Under the pieces are notes generated by a model. That model had not been told where the DNA came from. It worked only from the letters and a program-made list of their open reading frames with translations, and made no database searches. From contig CM075183.1 in NCBI GenBank assembly GCA_037577475.1, positions 11,472,971 through 11,536,970 of the forward strand: DNA of 64,000 nucleotides, in the 5' to 3' direction. Positions 11,005-23,932 of this stretch are shown here, one piece after another. Position numbers and translations under genes: made by a program. The DNA is from Chaunax sp. Z400 (taxonomy: Eukaryota > Chordata > Actinopteri > Lophiiformes > Chaunacidae). How positions within the stretch are numbered: position 1 is the first letter of the stretch; each line of letters begins with the position of its first letter.

Positions 11005-13499
11005 TAAAATTTTAAAAAACAGAATAATCTCTAGCAGCCAAGAATATAAACTTTTTTTTTTCTTGGGAAAGCTCTGTGACATGGAAGCTTTAACAGCTGA
11101 TTCAGTAAAGCACTCTCACTCACCTTTTGCGGGGCCAGTTAATAATAACAAGCCCGTTTGATACAGGGCCATTGTTTTGAGAACAAACTGGTCAGTAGGG
11201 GCAATAATGTTTAGAGGTAAAGTTTAACAAGCGTTTGGTGTTTTAGTGCGTGTTCATTTCAGCTTCTGCCTGCTGTGGAGTTAAGAGTTCTGTTCAGAAT
11301 GCGCTGTTTGCAATATCCGGAATGTGATAGATAAATTCCTCATTATGAGAAACATGAGCACGGATGCTGACGATGCGCGGCTGGGTCGTAAACACTGACT
11401 CATGACTGGTCAATGTTGTTTTATTGATGTTTTATAAATTATATTACATTATCATATATATTTGAACCATTAGTGTTTTCATGTGCAGCAATAATTAGAA
11501 GCACACTATCATTTCACCACCAATGATAATTAAATATCATGAAATATTGATCACGATATGCAATTTGCTGGCAGTTTGAGGAGCATCCTGTTCATGACTG
11601 GTCTGAAGGAACCACAGGGTTCACTGGTTAAACTTTACATGGTGGGATTCCTGGGATGCACCTCTTCAGGTAATTGAATATTGATGATGTACGGTGATAT
11701 TTATACAGATATCAGGTTAACGATACAAATATAATAATATAGCTCAGATGTTGATAGTTAGTCCATCTGGTTACCTTTAACTATATTCATGAAGTATAAT
11801 TGTTCTTGTTAGTAAAGTGTACAAATAGTTGTTTTGTACACTTCGGTGTACATTAATATGGTTACAGATGATTGTTACTGGACTAATCTTTGCTTGATAT
11901 GTAGATTTACCATAAAAACAATGAAAATAAAATAAAACAAAATGATATATGTAAAATAAATTATATGGGTCTCTAATGATCTTGTTTGATGTCAGTGAAC
12001 AAAGCTTATTTGACGTATTTCCTGCTCATCCCATATTTAGCAGTTACGCTCTATGAAACTGTGTTCTGTTCCAACAGAGCACAGGACTCCGGAACAGAGT
12101 CATCATTACATCATTAATACGCCGTCATATTTGATCGACCATGTTTATGGTAGATGCTGAATATATCATCATCATCATCATGCTGTTTACATTCACCCAC
12201 ACACAAATCTATTAAAGTTACAATAATAATTTATTCCCTGGGGATACATCGAAATGTGCATAAATAATTGTGTATATTTCTCTCTTTTTTGCTCTCTTCT
12301 AAAATCTAATTTCAAACAAACTTTAATATTGTTGTCCAACCCTGTGTTGTACAAGAACAAATAAATCTACCTTGATAGTAATATTTCATATAAGCAATAT
12401 TACAGTATGTGTAATATAAAAGTTGTTGTTGGAGTCTTTCAGGTGATAGTTTTGGTTTTCTGGCCTACAACTCTAATTCCCATCATCCTTGTTTCTCTAA
12501 GAAGACAAAGGTGACGATAAAAGTTGTTGAACCATCTATTAATTCGAGTCTGCAGTCAATTTCCAATGCCACTTTTAAAACATCTTGGTGGTGGGTGACC
12601 CTTTTGTTTGCGTTTTGCTTAAGGACAGTCCCTTTACCAAACTGAAAAGGAGATGTTATTTAACAATAAAGAGCTGACGTTGGTTATCTGTGGGCCATAT
12701 AAAGGCTAGAAACTTTTTTAATTAAAGAAATAACTTTTACCAGCACATCCTCCTAAAAAAAAGTCCTGTAGGCCTAATTTCACTGTAAATACAGTCATAA
12801 ATAAATAATGAATGCTTTCTCCTGCAAGTTATATAGGAGATCTGCATAGGAAATTACAAAAAAGGAAAAATATGTAGAGAAAGTGTAATACCACTAACCC
12901 AAATAAAGGGTTAGCAATATAGTAGCCTTGATTACCCATTGTCCTTAATTTACATCGATCTACAGACAAAAAGAGGCTCAATGTGATCAATTTTACAGCT
13001 TAGTAATTCTGTTCACGTGTTAGTGGAATGCACTATAATGTAACATAAAAAAAAAGGTGAATCCAAACCTTTGGCTGCTTTGTTTGATTAATGATACCCA
13101 ATGTAATACTGGAATTACATACTCAGTTCGGTGGTTCATAGTCTTGACATCACAGTCATGAAGAAAATTGACAAATTATTGGAAAAAGCTGACTTATTTA
13201 TTTCTGTTTTTTTTTTTACATTTTTTATTTATTTCAGAGACCATGTGGGCAGGAAAAAGATGCAGATCATTTAGTGGATTCTAAAACACTAAAATGAAAA
13301 AGTTTTTCATTCTATTAAACTGAGGAGCCTAAAGTGACAGATTAAAGTTTAGAGGTAATAGAACATAATGACGCACATCATAATGCTTGCCTCTCAAAAC
13401 CTTCTTTTTTCTGCTTTTCCAATAAAAATAATGAAGCCACAATACAGTTGATTGAATCTCCTCATATTTGCTGTACGAGATGTATGTCCAACGCTTTTC
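11005..13499. other. AT-rich sequence, no gene seen
   Basis: This stretch is AT-rich with a short ATC array near 12168-12182 and T/A homopolymers. No open frame over ~60 codons and no clear element were found. Confidence 0.6.
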
Positions 13500-13925
13500 C
13501 AAATTTGGTGGACCAACCAAATTGTTTGTTTGTTTGGTTGGTTGTTTTTTTGGTTGGTTGGTTGGTTTATCAGTTGATTTGTTGGTTGTTGTTTTGGTTG
13601 GTTGGTTTGTTGGTTGTTTGGTTGATTGGATGGTTGTTTTTGTGTTTGGTTGGTTGGATTTTCAGCAGGATTAAGCAAAAACTACTGAATGGATTTCCAT
13701 GAAACTTGGTCAGAGGACGGGTCTTGGGCCAGAACAAACCCCATTCAATTTTGGTGTAGAACTGGATCAAGGGGCAGATCCAAGATTTTTTCCCCCCACA
13801 TTCTTTAACATTGCAAGATAGAGTGGTTTTTTTTTTTTTTTTTTTACATTTTCTTTAATTTCTCCGGGAATAATGCATGAAAAAAATCAGGCATATTTTG
13901 GGGATTGCCATTCTAGTTTGGCTTG
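13500..13925 (+). mobile_element. RTE-like repeat copy with expanded internal TTGG/TTTG array
   Basis: After the array comes cagcaggattaagcaaaaac, tggatttccatgaaacttgg, cattcaattttggtgtagaa, ggggcagatccaagattttt, ttaacattgcaagatagagt, then a T run and tccgggaataatgcatgaaa, ending gccattctagtttgg. These blocks match the repeat family at 2165-2465 in opposite orientation. In typical copies the array position holds a few GTTT units; here it has grown to about 140 bp. Confidence 0.6.
13520..13660 (+). repeat. tetranucleotide array (TTGG/TTTG)n
   Basis: About 140 bp of alternating gttt and ggtt units, interrupted several times. It generates long open frames in several phases on both strands (proline/asparagine/glutamine- or valine/leucine-rich); these are repeat artefacts. 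Confidence 0.9.
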
Positions 13926-14159
13926 AAAAGCTACACCTTGTATTTTCAGTTGTCTAGTTGTCTTTTTCACATGTTGTGTTTCCTTGCCTCGCAACAAGTC
14001 CAGTTATGACAGTAGTTTTATTCAAAGATGAGGAGCGGAGGTTGGGACGACTGAAGGGTGGTGAATTATTTAGCTGCCTGCTGTCTGCAGACTGTGTGTT
14101 GAATCCGGATATGTTGTGTTCTATTTTAGAATGTGTTAAATAGGTGATGTGGGTGTAAT

Positions 14160-14282
14160 GAAACAAATTACTTTTTGTTGTTGAGTTTACTGTTAGTAAA
14201 TTAAAGTAATTACTTTTGCAATTAGTAACATGTGAGGTGTAATTGATTAGGGTTTTCCAATAACTTCCCCAACACTACCTAT
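14160..14282. mobile_element. decayed DNA-transposon-like fragment
   Basis: The pattern aaagtaattacttttgcaat...aacttccccaacacta is the end of a common vertebrate/fish non-autonomous repeat with alternating AGTAATTA/TTACTTT blocks. Only about 120 bp is recognisable. Confidence 0.4.
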
Positions 14283-14284
14283 TG

Positions 14285-17135
14285 CACCTTCTTAACTAAA
14301 TATTTCATTGCTGTTTTTCCTTATTCCATCGCACATCAGTTTGACGTCATTCTCCATCGATACATTGTTTAACTACAAACTTAAGCGGCGTCTCTTAAGA
14401 CTACATTTCCAATTGCGATAAAATTCGACATGCTATCAACTGTATTTCATGCGTCTGTCGGTTGTTTTGATGGAACATTTCCTTTTAAGGACATGTCCAT
14501 GTTTGTGTTGTGAGAGGTGACATTCTTACCTATGACAGAAATATGTTGTAGGTTTGGGGCTCAGGTGGGTCAGGTTTGACACATGGGACGGCACAGGGAC
14601 ACACTGCTTGTCTCCGTCTTGATTTAGCTCGATCTTGCTCTGGTTTGTAATCCCTTCCATACACACACACACACTCACACCCCCTCCCTAAGCCCTATCA
14701 ATTTTTTTTTTTTTTTAAAGAGACGCTGAGCAGCGCTGCGGCCCGACAGCCTATGCTCTGACACCTAATGCAGAGAGGAGAGTGAGCGGCTGCAGCTGAA
14801 TGAAGCCATCTAGCTGGGCGACGGTGCTGCTTGAATTCTTTGTTGCTCTTCTTGAGCGTACAATATGTACTTTAAAACTTGAATAGAGCAGCTCTTGAAT
14901 AGCTGTCTGGCCTGGAATATGCTGCTTTACAGCAATGCCGAATTTGAAAAGGCTGATGATGCGCAGCTGAAAGAATGAGGACAGAATGGTTGATTGTGCC
15001 GGCCGCTGCTGTTATCAAATAAAAGCCATGTGTCTTCAAAGTTCTTTCTGTCTGATGTGTTATGTTGCTATTTTGTTGTTGAGAAAAACAATTAAGGAGC
15101 AAACTGAGGAGAGCTGTTTTCCAGGTCAATGTGTGACTATAAAAATACAAATCTGGTTTCTTACACTGAAAAATTCAATTGATTCCAGGTCTTTGACTTT
15201 TAGCGCTGCATGGCCTTAAGGTGGAAAAATCTTCATGTGTCAGGGCTTTGGAGGACATATCACAGGCTGGAGTATGTGTGTGAGTCATTTGGACTATAGG
15301 TGAGATGAAGCCAAAAGCTCACACTGCAAAAAACAATGTGCTCTATTATTTATTATTATACTATTTATTATTATTTTTATTCTTACACAACACAACCATT
15401 GTACAGTAGCAGTAGCAGCTTTCCTCTGCATTCTGTCTGGACTAAAAAAAGAACATCTCAATGAGCAGGAACGTTTTATTGACCACTTTGCTGAAGCATA
15501 TACACGTGTTGCATTCAATACACAATATCTATCTACTTTTACCATACTTTACTAGATCTTTACAGTGATTATGAGCAGAGCTACAGCTGACAATTTACTG
15601 TATGTTCACATGTATTCAGGAATTTTAACAACCAAGGAGCTGTTTGCATTTTACACATGGTGGGTTTTGAAGGCTGATTATACATAAAGGTCATCTTAGG
15701 GAATGTTTAAGGAATGAAAAAAGGTATTACCTGATATAAATATTCTTAAAATTGCATCGACTTATTCTCCTTAACAGAAAAATCCTCCCTCAGCGGATGA
15801 CAGTGGAAGCTGCACTCTGGTGTTTAACTCTGCATCATTTTTTTTTTTTTTAAGCGAAGCTAAAAGATCAATCGAAGTAAAACAAGCAAAACACATTTCT
15901 GCATCTTTTTAGGCAAAATGTATTATGATTAGATTTAAATATATTTAAATATATTGGAGCAACTCTGCATGCATGGTGACATATTAAACATTTTTATTGC
16001 ACAGATACATAAATGAAGATTATTAACTATTTGTGCAGATTGCTGATTCTTATGGAGCCTGACATAAACTGGATGATAAGTCTGTGGATGGTTGTACTGT
16101 GGTATTTGAAGTCATGACCTCATACTTCTAAGATTCTTGCTATGACCTATAAGTTATTTTTAATGCATGTCCTGTGGTTAAAGGTAACCTGTATTCTTCT
16201 AAGCTATGTGCATCTGTAGACTCATACAAAGGAGATTATCTGCACCATACTGTGTATTATTACGGACGACATCTAGTCGTCTTTATCTCTGTTCAGTGAC
16301 CGTACCTGATATGAATTCAAGTTTGGGATTTTGTTGGGACGACGTCTTTCCCTGCTTCGACGGCTTTGGTGACTGCGGCAGCTGAAAAAAAGGTTCCGTC
16401 TGCGCCGGCGCGTTTGATCACCAAGGAAATCCTCTCGTACAAACTTCCTCACGACTCCCAACTTCACACAAATCCCCAAATTAAAGAGCATCACGGAGCA
16501 GGAAAAAGATTCACCCACAGAACAAGGGAGGAGGAGGCAGATGAAAATCACCTCCACAGTGTCGCGTGGTTCAGGTGGGAAATAAATTAACGACAGGCGG
16601 CGAGTCGAGTGTCCTTATTTTTTTTGCAACCGATTAAACCAAAATCTTCCACAGCGGGGCACAGGTGTCCTTGGATGTCCCCAATCTTTTTTCTTTGCCT
16701 GATTTGATGTTATCATCACTGACTAGGAATAAGGCTGGCCTAATATTTGTGTAGGTCCTTACTCAATAGCAATTTCATCCTTGAGCTGGGGATGGAGGCG
16801 CAATAATAATACACCTCATTGTGAAAGTGGATCTCAATAGGTGTTTTGTTGTTCAGTGACAATGCTGTTAGTTGGCCAATGTATTTTCAAGGGCACAGTG
16901 GTGGTGATGATGATGTCTCTCTCGTTTCAGAGGCAGACAAGGACCTCTGGAAAACACACACACCTGCCTGTAGATGACTTTATAATGAAAGGTATCTGGG
17001 TTCCATTAGTGAGGGCTTATCATTCAAGGTCAAATTAGGCTCATGATTTGCATTGGAAAGACAGTTTTTCCAATCGCAGTGGGTCAGCACATACACTTAC
17101 ACCAACACAACGGTCCCACCTAAGAGATGTTTGTC
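14285..17135. other. no supported gene; CpG-richer patch at 16.27-16.61 kb
   Basis: Mostly unremarkable. The patch at 16265-16610 has more CpG than its surroundings and carries opposed open frames (minus 94 codons, plus ~75 codons). Neither has a recognisable domain. A GC-richer block around 14.72-14.83 kb likewise lacks coding evidence. Confidence 0.45.

Positions 17136-17138
<3 letters not shown>

Positions 17139-17175
<37 letters not shown>
17139..17175. repeat. (TG)n microsatellite
   Basis: About 18 uninterrupted units; open frames running through it are artefacts. Confidence 0.95.
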
Positions 17176-17176
<1 letters not shown>

Positions 17177-17199
17177 CTCCACTCTAATGTATGCACACA

Positions 17200-17440
17200 T
17201 CCCCCAAAAAGACTTCAAAACAAGAAAAAAGGAAAAACATGCAACAAAAATACCTTCGTCTCGAGGCTTGTTCATTGAAGATTCATCGTGTTTTTTTGTG
17301 AGCGGACCTAGGGTTAAGAAAAAAAGGGGGGAAAAAGAGAAAAGAGAAAATTCAAAAAAGATTACTGGCAAAAACGGAAAAAAAAGAATATCAAAAAAGA
17401 AAACAAGAAAGAGCAAAAAGGACAAATCAGCAAGAGTTCA
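17200..17440. repeat. A-rich purine-biased tract
   Basis: The plus strand is dominated by A and G (aaaaaaggggggaaaaagag and similar). It yields a lysine-rich 171-codon open frame with the preceding TG array, which I do not accept as a gene. Confidence 0.75.
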
Positions 17441-18253
17441 TGGCTGCTTATTGTTTTGTTTTGTTTTTCCTTTAAAAAGAGTACAAAAGCAAAAACAAAA
17501 GGCATCACAGACACAGATTTATCACAAGAAAAGACACAAGATCAAAGAAAACTGGTTTTTGGACGAGATTTCATTCTCTCCCCCTGCAGGAGGAAAACGG
17601 CTGCCATTGTTCATGCGCCCCTCGTTCTCTCTCTCTCCTTGAAACCCTGTTTGTTCCCTGAGCCTACGCTTTTTAGGAAGCTGGGGGCGGGTGGGGTTGG
17701 TGAAGAGGGGGGGGAAAAAGGGAATGTGGAAGTAATAAGGCCTCAGCGGTTTGAAGAGCAGGACCCAGACCTTTCCTTATTCGCCTTATGACCAGAAAAA
17801 AAAGACACAGGCAAAGAGGAGGAGGAAGAACAACGGGTTTGGGTCCTGATGCTCAAACCTCAAAATTTGAACGCTGGTTTTAAAAGGCTGTTGCACAACA
17901 TTAGTGAATTAAAGCGTTTCAGAGAGACACACTGAACACAAAGACACCTTTAATTAGACAACCACTGACCCTGTAACGGTAAAAGGCATGTTAAACATGT
18001 TTCAGATTAAACAGGTGCTTTTGTGAGTTGAAATGTGAGTGTTTGTCCTTATTTATTGGTTAAACCAGAGAACTATTCCCCAGGCAGGTACATAATTACA
18101 CAGCATAACAGAGGAGTATCAATTTAAAATGACAAGTAAGCGTGACGCTACTTGTGCAGAGGAGTGCAGGTAAAAGGTGAATATAATTTGATCCCCATCT
18201 GCCCACAGGCTGTTTTTGGTAAATTAAAAGAGTGGCGGAGAAAAAAAGAGAAC

Positions 18254-18255
<2 letters not shown>

Positions 18256-18303
<48 letters not shown>
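18256..18303. repeat. (GA)n microsatellite
   Basis: About 24 GA units flanked by further purine-rich sequence to 18335. Confidence 0.95.
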
Positions 18304-18307
<4 letters not shown>

Positions 18308-18587
18308 CGAAGGGGAAGAAAGAGAAAAGTCCCCTCCTCTTTTCATCCCCCCATCATCATATTTCAAGGTTTTGTTTCATAATTATGTGTTGAAGAGGAG
18401 CTCATGTCACAGTCAAAGAACGGTGAGGTGTAAGTGTTCAGACTTCTTCTCATTGAGTCGTTACAGGGAAGTGAGGCACATTTGATCTTGGTCTCGTTTT
18501 ATCCTCACATTTTCATGCTTCTTGTACGTTTCATTGATGTACAGAAAAATCCCCCTTTTGGACGGAACAAAATCAATACATGCTGAC

Positions 18588-18700
18588 TGGGTTTACATGG
18601 ACCTTTTTATTCTGATTAAAATCGGTTTAAAAGCTCAATCAGAATGAAAATGCTCCATATAAATGGCGGAATATTAGCCAATTAACCAGTGAGAACTGGG
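18588..18700. mobile_element. possible hAT-type non-autonomous fragment
   Basis: gggtttacatggaccttttt...attctgattaaaatcggttt resembles the terminal region of short fish elements that begin GGGTTTACATG. The opposite end was not found, so this may be a solo end. Confidence 0.35.
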
Positions 18701-19030
18701 TCAATCTTCCTCTTCTAATTCTTCCAATAATCTGCTGCCAAATTACTGTTATTATTAATATTATTATTAGTATTATTATTATTTGCACTTTGTTACTTGA
18801 GCACCTAGTTGACTGATCTCGAACCAGTTCTTCATGACATTATGACAAGCCAAAGAACCGTCTCTCTGCCAGGAAAACTGGTTCCAGAGATGCACCGAGT
18901 CTTTGCTGGTCTAGACCCGCTTGTGTCAGGGGCCTGTATCAGGGTTTGGGGAACCAACCAAAACTTTGTGACCGCCATTTTTTTTTTTTTTAAACAACAG
19001 AGCTAGTGCACTGTCTAGTCTACTATTCTG

Positions 19031-19052
19031 AAGAAGAAGAAGAAGAAGAAAA
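19031..19052. repeat. (GAA)n microsatellite
   Basis: Short GAA triplet array of about seven units. Confidence 0.85.
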
Positions 19053-19139
19053 AGCAAGAGCTTCATTGTTGATGAGAGATCGAAGCAGCAGAGGTTTGTG
19101 GAGGAAACAAAACTGGAGGGAGCAACAAGAACAAAGCTG

Positions 19140-19510
19140 GTGTTGGTGCAAATACATGGCTACAGCAGGGCACACTTAGTGAGGCTGCACTATGGCACAA
19201 TGGTATTTTGAAATAAATGCTAACATGCTAACAGTGACAATCACAACATTGCCACAGCATTACATCTGAGGACTGTCAACCTACTGGTGGCCCTGGAGTA
19301 AAATTAGGGGCCTCATTTTTTTCCCGGTAACCATGAATGTTTGTAACCCATCAAGCACATATATATATTGGAAAAGTGAAACATTTGTGGGTGAAAAAGT
19401 CAGGGATCATCATTTGGTGTTATCCTGAATGAATGTCGTGGCAATTCATCCAATAGCTGTTGGATACTTCAGTCTGGACCAAAGTGGTGCCTGACCAACA
19501 GCCTGTAGCT
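19140..19510. mobile_element. decayed abundant teleost repeat (TTAGCAT-rich family)
   Basis: The left part (catggctacagcagggcaca, gaggctgcactatggcacaa, aatgctaacatgctaacagt) and right part (atgtcgtggcaattcatcca, atagctgttggatacttcag, tctggaccaaagtggtg) match the order of blocks in a repeat very common in percomorph genomes. The copy is shortened internally and has no coding content. Confidence 0.55.
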
Positions 19511-21134
19511 AAAAATGAGCAGACAGTCAAAAACAGCATCTGATTTAAGACCTGCGTGGATATTAAAATAAACAGATGAAGTCTGAGGAATCAGATTTGA
19601 CCCTTTGTTGCTCGAACACACTTACATCTTTCGTCATCGCTGGAATCACTTCACTGCTGACGTAATGTAACACTTTAAAATAAAAAGACTTGTGACGGCT
19701 GCTGGAATGGAAACTTTGACTTTGACTCGTAATGTTGATTCACTCATAAATAATATGTTCAATGGTGTTTAAAAACTATAAAGCAGAGGTTTGTATTTAC
19801 AGCCCAAGAGCTAAGGTTTATGGTATTTTTGAGGATTTACCAATTGAGCAGGTTCATTCTTGACTTTCGGAACAGCAGTGTAAAAAAATGAAATAAAATC
19901 CAGGCTCAAGGTGAAGTTAAAGAGTTTTTCCGGAGCATTTTTACAATCTTCCTCTTCGATGAAGACCTGAGAAAACTCATTTTTGCAGAGATAGAATGAA
20001 AGGAAATGTTGCTGGAAGCCCAGCAGAAGCTAGTAAGTGATGCGTGAGTTGACATCTTTTAATCTCAAACATGTAAATAGAAGCAAGAATTGCATGGATC
20101 TACTGTATTAATGCAGCATTATAAAGAAAAAATTATCGATCGTTACATCAGGTTTATTAAGTATTAGCGACACACAGCAAAAAGCAACCAAAGGGACATG
20201 TTATTGACTGATGATGTCAAACCTGAAAAGTTTGGCAAGTATTAGCAAAGTTTTAAACTTGCACGCCTATCAAAGAAACCATCTCTGAGTGACAAAAAAA
20301 AGGGAGAACAAAATCAAGCAACCATTACCGGCGACATGCTGAGAAAGAGTGTAAAAACCGAGCTTGATTGACACCTTCTGGCAATGAGCGGGCTCATTGT
20401 AGCCGAACAGTGTGAATCAAGCCGAGACAGGGGGGAAAAAAAAGGGTTTTCTTGACACTTCCAGACTCCCCAATCAAAGGAGCTGAGGCGACAGGAGCAA
20501 GGGCAAGAACCGCACCCCAACTCCCATCAACCCCCCTCGAGACATTACACACACACATCTGTCTGTACATGACAGCAAATGCAATTACAAAACACTCAGA
20601 ACAGACAGTAGAAGTACATCTATCAGACTTCTTCAGTCGAAGCTTTGAAAAGAACATCCAGAGAAAACAAGTTTCATTATTTAAAATAAGCCTAATAAGC
20701 CCAATAAGCCTTTGGCTATGCCGTGACGTATGTACTTTGTTTTAAGCTGCTAAAAACAAATGTAACTTTTAAGTTGCCTTCACCCTCTTCTCATTTACAC
20801 AGTCTCGTCATTTTCCCCCTTGACTCCGTTAAACTACATTCTTCTTTCTCTCCTTGCGTTTGGCTGCTTCTGTACTGGCGGCCGACTGTGGCTCACTTTG
20901 AAGCTGGTTACGTAACGCTTCACTTTGGCTCCACGTCTCCACACAGCCACTCTCACACACACACACACACAAACACCACACTTACACATCCCATATCAAT
21001 GCACACGCATGCAAAACAGACAAACAGACTGTTATGTGAGAGGTGTGGCGATGCAAAATGTAGCAAGAGACAACAAAAGATGAAATAGACTAGAATCAAA
21101 AAATCCACCTCAGAGAGAGTTGGAGGCACTTCTG
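19511..21134. other. no gene seen
   Basis: Open frames of 97 and 121 codons on the plus strand (20452-20745, 20723-21088) overlap different-frame and minus-strand frames and show no domain; the second runs into a CA array at ~20955. No repeat family recognised. Confidence 0.5.
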
Positions 21135-21304
21135 TGATCGGTGTTGTTTGTTTGTTTGTTTGTTTCCAAGCATGATAACCCAATTTTTTTTAAATGGATT
21201 TCAATTAAATTTCATGCAAAGGTTGACACTGGTGAGGAGAACAGGTGATTATGCAGAAGATGGTATTGACATAGAAATTTTCTTACTATTCTCTTAGAAT
21301 AAAA

Positions 21305-21395
21305 TCTAATTTATTATTATAATTATATTATATATAATATATAATATATATTATTATATTTTATATAATATTACATATATTATAATATCATACTA
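21305..21395. repeat. AT-rich self-complementary tract
   Basis: Almost pure A/T with repeated atataat/attatat units that pair with each other. It is the most AT-rich short block in the neighbourhood and abuts the hairpin element. Confidence 0.75.
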
Positions 21396-21410
21396 TTCTT
21401 AACACAAAGG

Positions 21411-21524
21411 CGACGGTACGACCCGCCCTGCTTTGCCTCTGATCGGCTTGGTTTGATGACATGTGAGAAATGTCATCTTCATGCTAAGCCAATCAGAGGC
21501 AGAGTAGCACGGGTCATGGCGTCG
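21411..21524. mobile_element. imperfect 114-bp palindrome (39-bp arms), MITE-like
   Basis: The arm at 21411-21449 and the reverse complement of 21486-21524 agree at 31 of 39 positions; tgcctctgat...ggctt is shared. The 36-bp centre also folds (gatgaca...tgtcatc). There is no coding capacity. This fits a foldback or MITE remnant, though no target duplication was identified. Confidence 0.55.
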
Positions 21525-22218
21525 CCATGGTAAATTTGCTTAGCGGAGGTATGTGCATTCTAGTTTTATGTGTATTCATTTATTTTCTTACAGTAACATT
21601 TTTTGCCAACACTGGCTGCTGTTGGTCTCACTAATAAGGAACCTTTTCACTGTATTATAAATGCTGCTGATGAGCACTGACCTATTTTCAAATAATGCTC
21701 TCAACTTCAATGCATCTTTCAAAATACTCACGTCTTAGAATTCTATTGGATGATATTTGGCCACTTGTTTGTGTTTTCCTCTCATGTGCATTAATAAACA
21801 TATGCCATCATCTTCATTGATTACAATCCGTTGCTGGCGTCCTCTGATTGGTGCGTTTTTCCCAGGTCAGAGGTCAGATGCAGCAGCACAACTTAATTAC
21901 TGGTAACTTACTAATATTGAGATAATGACGTGAAACCATGTCATCCAGCCCTTTATCACAACGTTGATTCACTTAGCATGATGCTCACACAGAGGCTAGG
22001 GCTCTGTGTGTTCGTGGATAAGATCAAGAGTGTGTTTGTGTCTAACAAATGTTTGTGCACAGGCACAACAATAAGTAGGTGTTGACTGGCTCATTTAGGC
22101 AAAGTGTGCTCGTCTGATGATGTACGAGGAGAAGGAACTGCGTCTGACAGCTTGTGAGTGAACGTCGACCATGAATTATGGACGTCGTTCGGAGTCGTAC
22201 GAAGGGCTCCGTTTGTGT

Positions 22219-22248
<30 letters not shown>
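22219..22248. repeat. homopolymer G30
   Basis: Thirty consecutive G, an obvious quadruplex candidate and a common place for sequencing or assembly error. A 106-bp TG array begins 145 bp downstream. Confidence 0.9.
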
Positions 22249-22249
<1 letters not shown>

Positions 22250-22390
22250 GGAAACAGTGCATCAGAAATAAAGTAAGATTTGTGCATGAGTGTGTCTGTG
22301 TGTGAGAGCAGGTTGTAGATGAGTGACTAGGATGATAGAGATGTGACCTCCACAATGACAGTCGTTCACCCACACATGCATTTACAAGTT

Positions 22391-22500
<110 letters not shown>

Positions 22501-23667
22501 AGAGACAGTAGTTAGACGTTCAGACAATAAGGCAGGCAGACAAGCAGAAATACTATACTGTCAATCTCCTGCTTCATTATCATGTTCATGTGTGCATGCA
22601 TGCACAAGGGTGAGCAGTGCGTGGGCTGGTTTCAGATGAGTACGCTGTGACTACACCACAAATAACTGTGAAGTTCATTTTCAGTTGAATGGCACTTAAA
22701 AAGGATTCAGTGTGAGCCAGCGGAGGGTCTGTCCTTAAAGGTAGTGTTGAGCGTTTTTACCCTTCACAAACATCCGAAATGGATTTATATGGTCGTCATT
22801 AGTCACCCTGTCATAATGAGTTTTCTGCAGCTCGTGTGTCACTCAGTCTCAATTTAGTTCTCTCAATTAAAATGATGTGATTTGCATAACTGTTTGTCAG
22901 ATAATACTGCCACATGAAAACAAAATGTAAGGCCTAAAGGAAGCACTTTAAAAATGAAATTAAAAAAAAGTCATACATGTTCCCCTGTGCTGCTTCTTCA
23001 TGCTCTTTCTCACTTTGTGTTGCCGTTGAGTCACAAGACTTGGTAAAAAGGACTACCGGGCCTTTTTTGTCCATCTCGTTCCAGACGCGGTAACCTTGCC
23101 CGTAGCAGCATTCGATGAATAATGGGTTTTTTGGGGTAATACAGAGTTATAGGACAAAGACAGATGAGGCTGTCATGACGCTGTCTTAGCTTGTTCGAGC
23201 TGCAGCTGCAAAGTTATTACAATCATCATGTTTGACAGCCGAGCAGGTCTACCAGAGGGCAACAAGAGCGTGATAGCTGCTAGATGTGTCATTGTTGCAT
23301 GGACTTTATGAAGCTTTTTGTTTGGGCTCTTGTCTTGTGTCGACTTGCTCTAACTTCTCTGTTAGCCTCACCATTTCTACATCTTTTGGAGGTTTAAAAC
23401 TAATGTTATAACATTTGTGTTAAAATGACAGGTGTAACATGACAACATGTTAGCTGTCCTCTGGCAATCCCATCATGCCTTAGGTTGAATCTGTTGACCA
23501 ATCAGCGGCTGTGTTTCTAAACGAGAGCCTACATTATGCTAAACTTTAATAAACTTGAGCTTCTGTGTTTTGATTTGTCATACTTGTGTATCTTGTTGTG
23601 CAACATGAACTGTAAAGTTACGACACAGACCAATTTATACTGGGTTTATACCAATAATACTGTGTAG

Positions 23668-23790
23668 ACTAGGGCTGCATGATTGGAGAAAAATGGCATT
23701 TTAATATCTTTTTTTCCCCTGCAATATACATTAAAATATGAAATACAATTCTGTAAATTTCACCACATACATCCATGTTGTTATTCAATG
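23668..23790. mobile_element. possible hAT-like end fragment
   Basis: It starts tagggctgcatgattggaga, close to the TAGGGCTGCACGATT end of short fish hAT-type repeats. The following sequence is AT-rich and too decayed to define the other end. Confidence 0.35.
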
Positions 23791-23932
23791 GACTCTGACA
23801 CCAACATGGACAAAAGGGGAGTAACAGGTGGTGAGGTACTTAAGGAAAAACAACACGTATCTTAATACACTTAACACATTTTTTTTACATGTAATCTACC
23901 ATTTCTAACTATTTAAAAAGTCTTCTCAATCT

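Larger units (their letters stand above)
17445..19139. other. no supported gene
   Basis: Apart from the GA array and the possible hAT fragment listed separately, I see A- and T-runs and an ATT triplet region (18748-18782). A 111-codon plus-strand frame (17456-17791) is compositionally biased and unsupported. Confidence 0.5.
21135..21568 (+). mobile_element. RTE-like repeat copy, disrupted by AT array and hairpin element
   Basis: The left part has gtttgtttgtttgtttgttt, then gataacccaa and tggatttcaattaaatttca; the right end reads ttagcggaggtatgtgcatt then ctagttt, matching the terminal block of the same family as the 13.5-kb copy. The middle is replaced by AT-rich sequence (21305-21395) and an imperfect hairpin (21411-21524), suggesting later insertions. 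Confidence 0.42.

Noticed and set aside
17127..17642. Plus-strand 171-codon lysine-rich frame
   Set aside because: It is the translation of a TG array followed by an A-rich tract.
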